Assembly: GCA_021107335.1 (NCBI GenBank)
Contig: JAIOSZ010000337.1
Location: 1 to 17,991 of the forward strand
Source of the DNA: Desulfuromonadaceae bacterium
GTDB taxonomy: Bacteria; Desulfobacterota; Desulfuromonadia; Desulfuromonadales; Syntrophotaleaceae
Reading direction: 5' to 3'
Length of the DNA: 17,991 nt
Part shown: piece after piece, positions 9,000 through 14,945 of the stretch
Numbering within the stretch: position 1 is the stretch's first letter
How the letters are laid out: each line of letters begins with the position of its first letter
Made by a program: the position numbers and the translations under genes
The notes under the pieces: generated by a model
Told to the model about the DNA's origin: nothing
The model's input: only the letters and a program-made list of their open reading frames with translations
The model's database searches: none

Positions 9000-9005
9000 A
9001 AGTCC

Positions 9006-9034
9006 TTGACAGGTATAGGGCAACGTCCTAAACT
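9006..9034 (+). promoter_or_regulatory. Sigma-70 promoter for the tRNA gene
   Basis: A perfect -35 hexamer TTGACA (9006-9011) is followed by a 17-base spacer and TAAACT (9029-9034), which matches four of six positions of TATAAT. The tRNA 5' end is 15 bases downstream of the -10. The promoter starts only seven bases after the rpoD stop, and no terminator lies between, so rpoD read-through may also feed the tRNA. Confidence 0.65.
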
Positions 9035-9049
9035 AAAAAACTAATTTTC

Positions 9050-9125
9050 GGGCCTATAGCTCAGTTGGCAGAGCCACCGGCTCATAACCGGTCGGTCCCA
9101 GGTTCGAATCCTGGTGGGCCCACCA
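9050..9125 (+). tRNA. tRNA with CAU anticodon (elongator Met or Ile2)
   Basis: A complete 76-nt cloverleaf. The acceptor arms are GGGCCTA/TGGGCCC with one G-T pair. The D stem is GCTC/GAGC with loop AGTTGGCA. The anticodon stem is ACCGG/CCGGT around loop CTCATAA, the variable loop is CGGTC, and the T arm is CCAGG-TTCGAAT-CCTGG. The 3' ACCA is encoded. The anticodon CAT reads AUG if unmodified, or AUA if C34 becomes lysidine. It is not an initiator tRNA: the first pair is G-C, and the three G-C pairs at the base of the initiator anticodon stem are absent. Pairs C4-G69 and C5-G68 with A37/A38 are features that favour TilS recognition in E. coli, so Ile2 cannot be excluded. Confidence 0.95.
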
Positions 9126-9171
9126 ATTGGAAAAGCGATGAGTCCAGAACTCAGTATCTTTTAAACAAAAA

Positions 9172-9218
9172 AACGAAGTTCCGAGAGTGCAACGAAGATG
9201 TTGCACTCTTCGTTTTTT
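9172..9218 (+). terminator. Intrinsic terminator after the tRNA
   Basis: AGAGTGCAAC (9184-9193) and GTTGCACTCT (9200-9209) form a perfect ten-pair stem with loop GAAGAT. An outer AACGA/TCGTT extension forms across a seven-base bulge, and six T residues (9213-9218) follow. An A run on the left could also stop minus-strand transcription. It ends only 20 bases before the next start codon. Confidence 0.88.
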
Positions 9219-9220
9219 CA

Positions 9221-9232
9221 CCCCCCCCCCCC
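9221..9232. repeat. C12 homopolymer upstream of the Nif3-family gene
   Basis: Twelve consecutive C residues lie between the tRNA terminator and the start codon at 9239. Such a tract is not expected by chance at this base composition and is prone to length variation in replication and sequencing. The bases after it, TAAGGC, are the only ribosome-binding candidate for the gene downstream. Confidence 0.95.
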
Positions 9233-9238
9233 TAAGGC

Positions 9239-10363
9239 ATGAATCAACGCATCGTTCGCATTCACGATCTGGTCGGGCTGCTCAACGCCCTATACCCACC
9301 GGCCCTGGCCGAAGACTGGGATAATGTAGGACTCCAGGTTGGCGACCCCCGAGCTCAGGTCAGTAAAGTTCTGGTCTGTTTGGATCCTTCCGAGGAGGCT
9401 CTGCAGGCAGCCGTAGACCAGGGAGCTCAAGCGTTACTTTGCCATCATCCGCTGATCTTCAAGCCCTTGCATAATCTGACACCTAGCGATGAAACAGGGC
9501 GCATTCTATACGCTGCAGTGCAGCAGGGAATCGCCATTATTGCGGCCCACACCAACCTCGATCGTGCGGCTAACGGTCTTAACGACTGGTTGGCTGCCGC
9601 CCTAGGGATTAGTGAGTGTCGGCCTCTGCTAGGAGGTGACGATCCATTGATCAAGCTGATCGTTTATGTGCCTGCGGGCTATGAGGCGCAGGTGGCCGAA
9701 GCCCTGTTTAAGGCTGGTGCCGGTCAGATTGGTAATTATGATAGTTGCTCATTCCGTAGTGAGGGGATCGGTACTTTTCGCGCCAATGATAGCTGTTCCC
9801 CCTTTGTAGGAAGAGTTGGAGAGCGAAGCAGTGTTCGGGAACTGCGTCTGGAGACGGTTGTTCCAAAAGGATTGCTGAGCCGTGTGGTTGAACGCATGGT
9901 TCGGGCACATCCCTACGAGGAGGTCGCCTACGATCTGGTCCCTCTCGCCAACCGCCGTAAGGATGTCGGCCTGGGGCGCATAGGTCGTTTGGCGCAGGCA
10001 GTGACCTTGGCAGACTTTGCTACAATGGTCAAAGATTCGCTGCACATCGAGGCCTTAAGGGTCGTGGGAAACCGTCAGGGGTTGGTGAGCAAAGTCGCGG
10101 TCTGTGGCGGTAGTGGCGCTTCGTTGTTGAAAGAAGCTGTCCGGCAGGGGGCTGACGTATTGGTGACTGGAGATGTCAAATATCACGAGGCCCGTAACGC
10201 TGAGAGTTTAGGGTTGGCCCTTATCGACGCCGGGCATTTCGCTACCGAGCGTCTGATGGCCAACCATCTGGCAGAGACCATGGGCCAGGCTGCTGCGGCG
10301 CGAGGCTTGAATATCGATTTTTTAGAGTTAAAAGGGGAAAAAGATCCGTTCAAGACGGTCTGA
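9239..10363 (+). CDS. Nif3-like dinuclear metal center protein (YqfO/YbgI family)
   Basis: A 374-residue Nif3/DUF34 family protein. Members form hexamers with a two-metal site. Proposed roles include GTP cyclohydrolase I type 2 activity and metal or NAD-related housekeeping, none settled. The N-terminal family signature is PALAEDWDNVGLQVGD (21-36). Metal-binding candidates are His69/His70 in LLCHHPLIFKPLHNLTP, His104 and Asp108 in AAHTNLDRA, and the C-terminal VTGDVKYHEA and DAGHFATERLM. The length and the insert at about 130-235 place it in the longer YqfO-like class with a CutA/PII-like middle domain. The ATG fits the family start, but AAGG lies only one base before it and a C12 run precedes that, so initiation may be poor or variable. 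Transcription must pass the terminator at 9172-9218 or begin close to it. Confidence 0.93.
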   Translation: MNQRIVRIHDLVGLLNALYPPALAEDWDNVGLQVGDPRAQVSKVLVCLDPSEEALQAAVDQGAQALLCHHPLIFKPLHNLTPSDETGRILYAAVQQGIAIIAAHTNLDRAANGLNDWLAAALGISECRPLLGGDDPLIKLIVYVPAGYEAQVAEALFKAGAGQIGNYDSCSFRSEGIGTFRANDSCSPFVGRVGERSSVRELRLETVVPKGLLSRVVERMVRAHPYEEVAYDLVPLANRRKDVGLGRIGRLAQAVTLADFATMVKDSLHIEALRVVGNRQGLVSKVAVCGGSGASLLKEAVRQGADVLVTGDVKYHEARNAESLGLALIDAGHFATERLMANHLAETMGQAAAARGLNIDFLELKGEKDPFKTV

Positions 10364-10372
10364 TTCCTCTTT

Positions 10373-10399
10373 TTTTTCGGGCATTTGGGTCCCGAGAAA
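10373..10399. other. Small hairpin between the Nif3-family and zinc-ribbon genes
   Basis: TTTTTCGGG and CCCGAGAAA pair, with one G-T, around CATTTGGGT. No T run follows on the plus strand, although the left arm is T-rich. It could be a weak minus-strand terminator or an mRNA processing site. It is reported only because it lies in the 68-base gap between two probably co-transcribed genes. Confidence 0.3.
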
Positions 10400-10431
10400 G
10401 GTGCGTGAAGAGAAAGATGGGAGGCAATACA

Positions 10432-11142
10432 GTGGAAGACCAGATGATACTGCTTAAGGAATTGCAAGGGCTTGACCAAAAGCTTAACAGCATTGGTCAG
10501 GACCAGCGTAAGCTGGAAACCGAGCGCCAGGGGATCGATACCGAGGTGGTGCGGATTCGGGACATGGTGGCCAGTCTTGAAAGCTCAATTACCGAGCTTG
10601 AGGGGCAGCGCAGCCAGTTGCGCCTGGGCCTCGATCAGGAACAGGCTAATGTTGAGAAGTCCGAAGGACGGTTGCCGGAGATCAAGACCCAGAAGGAGTA
10701 TCTAGCGGTACTTAAAGAAATCGATACGGCAAAAAAACTCAACAAGGATCTGACTGACCAGGTCGAGGCGAAAAATGCTGAGATTGCCGCTTTGACCGAA
10801 GAAAAAGTTGAGAAAGAGCAGAGCCTGTCTGAGATGGAAGCGCAGATAGCTACTCGCTGTGGTGAGATCGAACAAGCTCTTAAAGCATTTGAGAAGTCCA
10901 GCAACAGCCTTGTCAAAAAGCGGGACGGTCTGATCAACCCCCTGCCGAAGGCCATGCAGAGGAGCTATCGGCTGCTCATGGAGCGGCGCGCTGGTGTCGC
11001 CATTGTTGAAGCCCGTAACGGTGCTTGCCTTGGTTGCAATATGCACTTGCCTCCCCAACTTTTTAACAGTCTGTTTCTGACTCAGGAAATCAAGACCTGT
11101 CCCCATTGCAGCCGCATGCTGTTTGTGGTCCAGGTAGACTGA
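10432..11142 (+). CDS. C4-type zinc-ribbon coiled-coil protein (COG1579 family)
   Basis: A 236-residue protein with a long two-stranded coiled coil (about 3-165, rich in Glu, Lys, Gln and Leu) and a C-terminal zinc ribbon. The ribbon ligands are Cys199/Cys202 in CLGC and Cys223/Cys226 in CPHC. This is the architecture of the COG1579/DUF164 family. Its role is poorly defined; nucleic-acid binding is inferred, and structures show a DNA-binding-like coiled coil. The GTG at 10432 is chosen because GGGAGG (10419-10424) lies seven bases before it and because homologues begin with a short MxxQxxLLxELQ-type sequence. Upstream in-frame starts at 10405 (GTG) and 10417 (ATG) would put the ribosome site inside the gene. 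It lies 68 bases after the Nif3-family gene, is probably co-transcribed with it, and ends ten bases before rnpB. Confidence 0.9.
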   Translation: MEDQMILLKELQGLDQKLNSIGQDQRKLETERQGIDTEVVRIRDMVASLESSITELEGQRSQLRLGLDQEQANVEKSEGRLPEIKTQKEYLAVLKEIDTAKKLNKDLTDQVEAKNAEIAALTEEKVEKEQSLSEMEAQIATRCGEIEQALKAFEKSSNSLVKKRDGLINPLPKAMQRSYRLLMERRAGVAIVEARNGACLGCNMHLPPQLFNSLFLTQEIKTCPHCSRMLFVVQVD

Positions 11143-11152
11143 ACAAGAAAGT

Positions 11153-11549
11153 AAAGTGGTCGGACAAGGACAGATGATCGCCGGCTCGCATTGCGGGCGG
11201 GAGGAAAGTCCGGGCTCCGCAGGGCAGGATGGTTCTTAACGGGAACCGGGGGTGACCCTAGGGATAGTGCCACAGAGAGAAGACCGCCCCCATGGGCTTC
11301 GGCCTAAGGGGGTAAGGGTGAAACGGTGAGGTAAGAGCTCACCAGGTCCGGCGGTGACGTCGGATGCTCGGTAAACCCCATCCGGAGCAAGGCCGAATAG
11401 AGGAGTGTTTGAGGGCGGCTCGCCCGAGACTCCCGGGTTGGCTGCTGGAGGCCGTCGGCAACGGCGGTCCTAGAGGAATGATCATCGCTTCGGCACAGGT
11501 AACTGGTCCGAAGAACAGAACCCGGCTTACGTCCTTATCCGGCCACTTT
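11153..11549 (+). ncRNA. rnpB: RNase P RNA, bacterial type A
   Basis: Catalytic RNA of RNase P, which matures tRNA 5' ends. The termini pair as helix P1: about 19 bases from 11153 pair with 11531-11549, including G-U pairs. Universally conserved cores are present: GAGGAAAGTCCGGGC at 11201-11215 (P4/CR-I), ACAGAGAGAAGACCGC near 11272, the GGTAAGGGTGAAACGGTG block near 11311, CGGTAAACCCCATCCGGAG near 11370, AGAGGAATGATCATCGC at 11472-11488, and ACAGAACCCGGCTTAC at 11515-11530 (CR-V/P4 3' strand). The ACCGGT-type P15 loop partner is not obvious to me by eye. The T8 run at 11547-11554 directly after P1 makes P1 double as a terminator. No clear promoter was found in the ten bases between the zinc-ribbon stop and the RNA. 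Confidence 0.96.
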
Positions 11550-11554
11550 TTTTT

Positions 11555-11583
11555 AAACGGCAACGCAAAGCGTTGCCGTTTTT
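11555..11583 (+). terminator. Second intrinsic terminator after rnpB
   Basis: AAACGGCAACG (11555-11565) and CGTTGCCGTTT (11571-11581) form a perfect 11-pair stem around CAAAG, ending in a T-rich tail. With the P1/T8 arrangement just upstream it forms tandem terminators for rnpB. It also removes any room for a promoter or ribosome site for the damaged gene that begins immediately after it. Confidence 0.9.
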
Positions 11584-11590
11584 CTGTTTC

Positions 11591-12051
11591 CAGAGCAGCA
11601 ACAGCAACCTCACCGAACGGCGCTGGCAGCAGCTACTTGACGATTTGTTTCGCCGAGGAGACGGCTCGGCCGACTGTCGCCGCTGCCGTGGTGTCTGCTG
11701 CGGTTGTGGCAAGAACCATTTCACCCTGGTTAACCTGTTGGCCTTTCATTCCGCTGGGGCACTCCGCTTGCCGATTTCAGCCTTTCCGGTCCCTTCCTCG
11801 GCCCCGAGGGCTATCGTCTTGAGGTGTCCCGAAAGCCATTTAACGGCATTACCTTTATCAGTGAAGGTATTCTTGCTCCCCTTGGGGAAGCGGGGTATGA
11901 TGCCTTGCACGAACTTGAGGGTCACTTGCGTCGTTGTTAATTGAATTTTGATCAGCGCTATGCCGGTTCCAGCTTGCGCGGTTTGTTGATTCGGGGCGAC
12001 AAATTGTCCGGTTGCCCCTTTTTGAAACCGCCCGCAGTTCGACTCGACTGA
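11591..12051 (+). pseudogene. Degraded cysteine-cluster protein gene (possibly YkgJ-like)
   Basis: Three consistent pieces of one protein can be read. Frame one encodes NLTERRWQQLLDDLFRRG, then CRRCRGVCC and HFTLVNLLAFHSAG. Near the GGGG at about 11756-11759 the sense moves to the -1 frame: TPLADFSLSGPFLGPEGYRL, RKPFNGITFISEGILAPLG and ALHELEGHLRRC. A TAA at 11938-11940 interrupts this frame, yet it continues directly as LNFDQRYAGSSLRGLLIRG to a stop at 12049-12051. Adding one G restores the first junction, and TAA could be a one-base change from TAT. There is no ATG and no ribosome site, because the rnpB terminator abuts the 5' end. CxxCxxxCC recalls the YkgJ/UPF0153 metal-binding cluster, but that family call is tentative. 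Confidence 0.72.
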
Positions 12052-12064
12052 TAAAGGGTTTGTA

Positions 12065-13093
12065 ATGGATATTCACTTCGATCGCGAAAACGGCCATCTT
12101 GACGACCTGATCGACGACTTGATGCGTCAGGTCGATGTTCATCATCCGGAAATGATTCGGGAGATGATCATCAGTGCTCTCAAGGCTGGGCGCGAGTCCG
12201 ACTATTTGGCTGATCTCAAGCTCATGCGCACGACCATGAAGGAGATGCGCTACACCAACAAGGTTTTCGGCTCTCATCGGCAGCGCAAAAAGGTTACCAT
12301 CTTCGGTTCGGCCCGTACCGAGCCCGACGAGCCGATCTACCGCACCTGTGTCGAGTTCAGCCGGCTGCTGGTCGAAAGAGGTTACATGGTGATCACCGGC
12401 GGTGGCGGAGGCATCATGCTGGCCGGCAACGAAGGGGCCGGTCCCGACAATTCCTTTGCAGTCAATATCCGCCTGCCCTTTGAGCAGGAGACTAATCCGG
12501 TCATGTCGGCCAGTGAAAATGTCATCACCTACAAGTACTTTTTTAATCGCAAGGTAGCGTTTCTCAAAGAGGCGGAAGCGGTTGCTCTGTTTCCTGGCGG
12601 TTTTGGCACCCTGGACGAGGCCATGGAAACCCTGACCCTGATCCAGACCGGCAAGAACCCGCCCATTCCCCTGGTGCTTATTGATGATGAAGAAGGCGGT
12701 TACTGGGAGAAGTGGCTGGAGTTCATCAAGGATCCGCTGCTCAAACGGGGACTGATCTCCGGCGAGGATTTCAGCCTCTTTTCGATTACCCGAAGTGCTT
12801 CGGAAGCCGTACAGATTATCGACGATTTCTATCGTGTTTATCACTCGATGCGTTTTGTCGGCAATACGCTGGTGATTCGTCTGAATAAAGAACTGAACGA
12901 TGAGCAGTTGGCCATTCTAGAGAGTGAATTCCCTGAGATCATGGAGCCGGGTAGCCGGTTGCAGATTTCCGGGCCGCTACCACGGGAAAAGGATCAACCT
13001 GATCTTCTGCCCTTGCCTCGTCTGACCTTTGAGTTTAATCGGCGCAGCTACGGCCTGCTCAAGGCCTTTATCCGCCAGATCAACAGCTTTTGA
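12065..13093 (+). CDS. LOG family (TIGR00730-like) Rossmann-fold protein
   Basis: A 342-residue protein of the LOG/lysine-decarboxylase-like superfamily. Characterised relatives hydrolyse nucleoside 5'-monophosphates to base plus ribose 5-phosphate, for example cytokinin-activating LOG. The substrate here is unknown. Motifs are VTIFGSAR (77-84), ITGGGGGIMLAGNEGAG (110-126), NRKV (161-164) and the signature PGGFGTLDE (177-185), which supplies phosphoribosyl-binding and catalytic residues. An N-terminal helical extension (about 1-72) and a C-terminal domain of about 130 residues make it longer than minimal LOG proteins (about 190), a form common in proteobacteria. The ATG at 12065 follows AAAGGG by six bases. 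It begins 13 bases after the pseudogene stop. Its stop TGA abuts a palindromic repeat. Confidence 0.92.
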   Translation: MDIHFDRENGHLDDLIDDLMRQVDVHHPEMIREMIISALKAGRESDYLADLKLMRTTMKEMRYTNKVFGSHRQRKKVTIFGSARTEPDEPIYRTCVEFSRLLVERGYMVITGGGGGIMLAGNEGAGPDNSFAVNIRLPFEQETNPVMSASENVITYKYFFNRKVAFLKEAEAVALFPGGFGTLDEAMETLTLIQTGKNPPIPLVLIDDEEGGYWEKWLEFIKDPLLKRGLISGEDFSLFSITRSASEAVQIIDDFYRVYHSMRFVGNTLVIRLNKELNDEQLAILESEFPEIMEPGSRLQISGPLPREKDQPDLLPLPRLTFEFNRRSYGLLKAFIRQINSF

Positions 13094-13233
13094 TGGCGTC
13101 GCAAAAAGTCCGGCCTGCTGCGTTACAGCAGTTTTTCAGGACTTCGACATACGATATGTATGCCTTCACCCCTGAAAAACTGCTACGCCTTGTAGGGCGA
13201 AATATTTACTTAGCCATCTGGCGGGATTTTTCA
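13094..13233. repeat. REP/MITE-like palindromic element
   Basis: AGCAGTTTTTCAGG (13127-13140) and CCTGAAAAACTGCT (13171-13184) are perfect 14-base inverted arms. They extend by GCGT/ACGC across a three-base bulge. The 30-base loop holds a second small hairpin, CATAC-GATAT-GTATG (13148-13162). Imperfect outer arms, GCAAAAAGTCCGGC (13101-13114) and GGCGGGATTTTTCA (13220-13233), bound about 140 bases. No reading frame is carried. Position directly after a stop codon fits a dispersed intergenic repeat that can also act as a transcript end. Multi-copy status cannot be shown from one window, and no second copy was found here. Confidence 0.6.
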
Positions 13234-13272
13234 AAGGATCAGGTTCTTAGCGTTGGTTGGCGTTGAGTCTCT

Positions 13273-13304
13273 GTTCGATTTTTGACCCTGCTCAAAGATC
13301 GAAC
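13273..13304. other. 13-bp hairpin upstream of the Nudix gene
   Basis: GTTCGATTTTTGA (13273-13285) pairs with TCAAAGATCGAAC (13292-13304) with one G-T pair, around CCCTGC. No T run follows on either side that would make a standard terminator. It lies between the palindromic element and the Nudix gene and may be a 5' leader structure. Apart from this and the repeat upstream, nothing else was recognised in the 291-base gap 13094-13384. Confidence 0.5.
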
Positions 13305-13384
13305 AGCCGGGGTGTAGGATGCTTGGCGTCACCTAGGCGCTTGTCGAGTTGGTCCATATTTTGCTCAGCGAAAGGAGCTTGCCC

Positions 13385-13876
13385 ATGACCAAGAATTCTT
13401 ATTGTTCTCATTGTGGCCACCCCTTTGCTGTCGGCCAGCCCTGGCCCCGTATTTGTAGCAACTGTGCCCGCATGAGTTTCGTCAACCCGCTGCCGGTGGT
13501 GGTCATGCTGGTGCCGGTCGATGATGGTCTGCTGCAGATTCGTCGCGGTATTGAGCCGGGTCGGGGTAAGTGGGCTTTTCCCGGTGGCTTTGTCGATCTC
13601 GGTGAGACCTGGCAAGAGGCTGGAGCCCGTGAGGTCTTGGAAGAAACACACCTGCAGATTGACCCTGCTGAAATTCGGGAATTCCAAGTGCGCAGCGCTC
13701 CCGATGGTACCCTGTTGATCTTTGGCCTGGCCAGGCCCCGCGGGGCAGGTACCTTGCCACCTTTTTCGGTTACCGACGAAACTACCGAGCGGGTGGTGCG
13801 CCGAGAGTTGGCCGGTATGGCCTTTGAGTTGCACGCTCAGGCCGGTGAGGCCTTTTTCAACGGACACTCCTTATAG
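13385..13876 (+). CDS. Nudix hydrolase with N-terminal zinc ribbon
   Basis: A 163-residue Nudix pyrophosphohydrolase. It is expected to cleave a nucleoside diphosphate linked to another moiety; the substrate cannot be told from sequence. The N-terminal zinc ribbon has Cys7, Cys10, Cys24 and Cys27, recalling NADH pyrophosphatase NudC. The Nudix box runs from Gly68 to Leu90: Gly68, Glu74, then R82-E83-V-L-E86-E87. The consensus Gly two residues after the EE pair is His89, a mild deviation, while all catalytic Glu are kept. It lacks the full NudC N-terminal domain, so NudC is not assigned. The ATG at 13385 is preceded by AAAGGAG (13371-13377), an excellent site. It is flanked by the hairpin at 13273 and the terminator at 13954 and so is probably monocistronic. 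Confidence 0.92.
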   Translation: MTKNSYCSHCGHPFAVGQPWPRICSNCARMSFVNPLPVVVMLVPVDDGLLQIRRGIEPGRGKWAFPGGFVDLGETWQEAGAREVLEETHLQIDPAEIREFQVRSAPDGTLLIFGLARPRGAGTLPPFSVTDETTERVVRRELAGMAFELHAQAGEAFFNGHSL

Positions 13877-13917
13877 TTGGAAGTCAGGGGGCTGACCCTG
13901 GGCTTTCGTTGTGGATC

Positions 13918-13937
13918 GGGTGGCTCAAGAGCCGCCC
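13918..13937. other. Short GC-rich hairpin after the Nudix gene
   Basis: GGGTGGCT and AGCCGCCC pair, with one G-T, around CAAG. It lies 41 bases after the Nudix stop and just before the main terminator at 13954. It lacks a T run and may only stabilise the transcript end. Confidence 0.4.
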
Positions 13938-13953
13938 AAGATCATCTCTGAGT

Positions 13954-13987
13954 GTAAAAGGCCTGATCTTTCGATCAGGCCTTTTAC
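13954..13987. terminator. Strong bidirectional intrinsic terminator
   Basis: GTAAAAGGCCTGATC (13954-13968) and GATCAGGCCTTTTAC (13973-13987) form a perfect 15-pair stem around TTTC. Each arm carries an A4/T4 stretch at the foot, so it can end transcription from either side. It separates the Nudix gene from the TrmH-family gene. Confidence 0.9.
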
Positions 13988-14018
13988 TTAAATAATATTT
14001 TTCTATCGGAACAGGCAG

Positions 14019-14543
14019 ATGAACGAACCAAAAATATTTATTGGCTTAAGTGACCCCAAGAGTCCGACCAATGTAGGCGCAGTTATGCGGGCGGCTGGCT
14101 GCTTTGATGCAGACGCGATTTTTTATACCGGAGCACGTTATGATCGGTCAGCGCGGTTTCATACGGATACAATGGACGCCAGTCAAAGGATCCCCTTAAC
14201 GGGCGTAGGCTGTCTTTTAGAAGGCGTACCAGAAGAGACAAAGATCGTGTGTGTTGAACTGGTTGAGGGAGCAACTCCCTTGACTGAGTACCAGCACCCG
14301 GAGCGGGCCTTCTATATTTTTGGCCCTGAAGACGGTACGATCCGCCAGCAGGTTATAGATAAAGCCGATGCCGTGGTCTATGTGCCCACCATCGGTTGTC
14401 TGAATCTGGCGGCCACGGTCAATGTGGTTCTTTACGATCGGATCTCCAAGTCATCTCTAATCGTTGCCAATGATGAATTGATTCGCCGAAGCCGTGACAC
14501 GAACAACCGGGTTAAAATTAAAAAACCTGCTAAAATAGGCTAG
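14019..14543 (+). CDS. TrmH/SpoU-family RNA methyltransferase
   Basis: A 174-residue SPOUT-class methyltransferase, expected to transfer a methyl from SAM to a ribose 2'-OH in tRNA or rRNA; the target is unknown. Motif 1 is NVGAVMRAAG (18-27), with the conserved Asn and catalytic-site Arg24. Motif 2 is FYIFGPEDGTI (98-108). Motif 3 is PTIGCLNLAATVNVVLYDR (123-141), which forms the trefoil-knot SAM pocket. It has no N-terminal RNA-binding domain, like TrmL-sized members. The segment IGLSDPKSPTNVGAVMRAA and the tail DTNNRVKIK recall a group I associate with gammaproteobacteria, so horizontal origin is possible. The gene looks AT-richer than its neighbours. A weak GGA/AGG ribosome site lies upstream. 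Its stop shares CTAG with the convergent moaE-like gene. Confidence 0.92.
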   Translation: MNEPKIFIGLSDPKSPTNVGAVMRAAGCFDADAIFYTGARYDRSARFHTDTMDASQRIPLTGVGCLLEGVPEETKIVCVELVEGATPLTEYQHPERAFYIFGPEDGTIRQQVIDKADAVVYVPTIGCLNLAATVNVVLYDRISKSSLIVANDELIRRSRDTNNRVKIKKPAKIG

Positions 14544-14923
14544 GAAACCCCAAGTTCAGTTTTGCAGAAGGTGGTCATCTTTTTCAGATGACTGATGCCA
14601 TGCTGGCAGGCGGCAAATACATCGGCGCTGTTGGGTGATGAAGCCGCTATCAACGAGATGATTTCGCCGGCTTTCAGGCAGCCCAGTCGCCGAATCAGTA
14701 GCACATCCTCCAATTTCCACTTTTCCTGTAGGTGTTCGGCGATGGTCTGCATCTCTGCCTCCATGTCGCCCTTGCGCTGGTAGTTGACGCCGGTGGTGGC
14801 GGCTTGGTTGTGCGGGGTCTCCTTGACCACGGCGTAGTGCAGCAGCACCGAGCCCGCCCCATTCGTGGCAAGCAGGTCGTATATGGTTGCGGGTTGAATC
14901 GGGTCTTCGACAACCTGGATCAT
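14540..14923 (-). CDS. moaE: MoaE-like molybdopterin synthase catalytic subunit
   Basis: A 127-residue protein resembling MoaE, which with thiocarboxylated MoaD converts cyclic pyranopterin monophosphate to molybdopterin. The fold signature is VLLIRRLGCLKAGE (74-87), then ISLIAASSPNSADVFAAC and SHLKKMTTFCKTE. Lys114 and Lys121 have the seven-residue spacing of E. coli Lys119/Lys126. The HR pair normally in SxHR (His103/Arg104 in E. coli) is Asn98/Ser99 here, and the GxVR segment is AVVKET, so the active site is divergent and function is uncertain. No moaD lies beside it. The upstream minus-strand leader is A7G11 then TAGC and the ATG, so the G run is the only Shine-Dalgarno-like feature. It converges with the methyltransferase gene. 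Confidence 0.8.
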   Translation of the reverse strand: MIQVVEDPIQPATIYDLLATNGAGSVLLHYAVVKETPHNQAATTGVNYQRKGDMEAEMQTIAEHLQEKWKLEDVLLIRRLGCLKAGEIISLIAASSPNSADVFAACQHGISHLKKMTTFCKTELGVS

Positions 14924-14927
14924 GCTA

Positions 14928-14945
14928 CCCCCCCCCCCTTTTTTT
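14928..14945. repeat. C11T7 tract (A7G11 in the moaE leader)
   Basis: Eleven C followed by seven T on the plus strand read as A7G11 on the moaE-like mRNA strand, four bases before its ATG. The G run can pair with the anti-Shine-Dalgarno C-rich sequence. Change in its length would alter spacing and hence translation. Long G/C runs are also assembly- and sequencing-error hotspots. Confidence 0.9.

Noticed and set aside
11364..11822. Plus-strand open frame beginning inside rnpB
   Set aside because: It starts within conserved RNase P RNA, crosses two terminators and encodes no recognisable protein. The real coding remnants lie in the other frames from 11591.
11858..12844. Minus-strand open frame of 328 codons
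   Set aside because: It is antisense to the LOG-family gene, whose motifs are unambiguous. Such shadows are expected in GC-rich genes.
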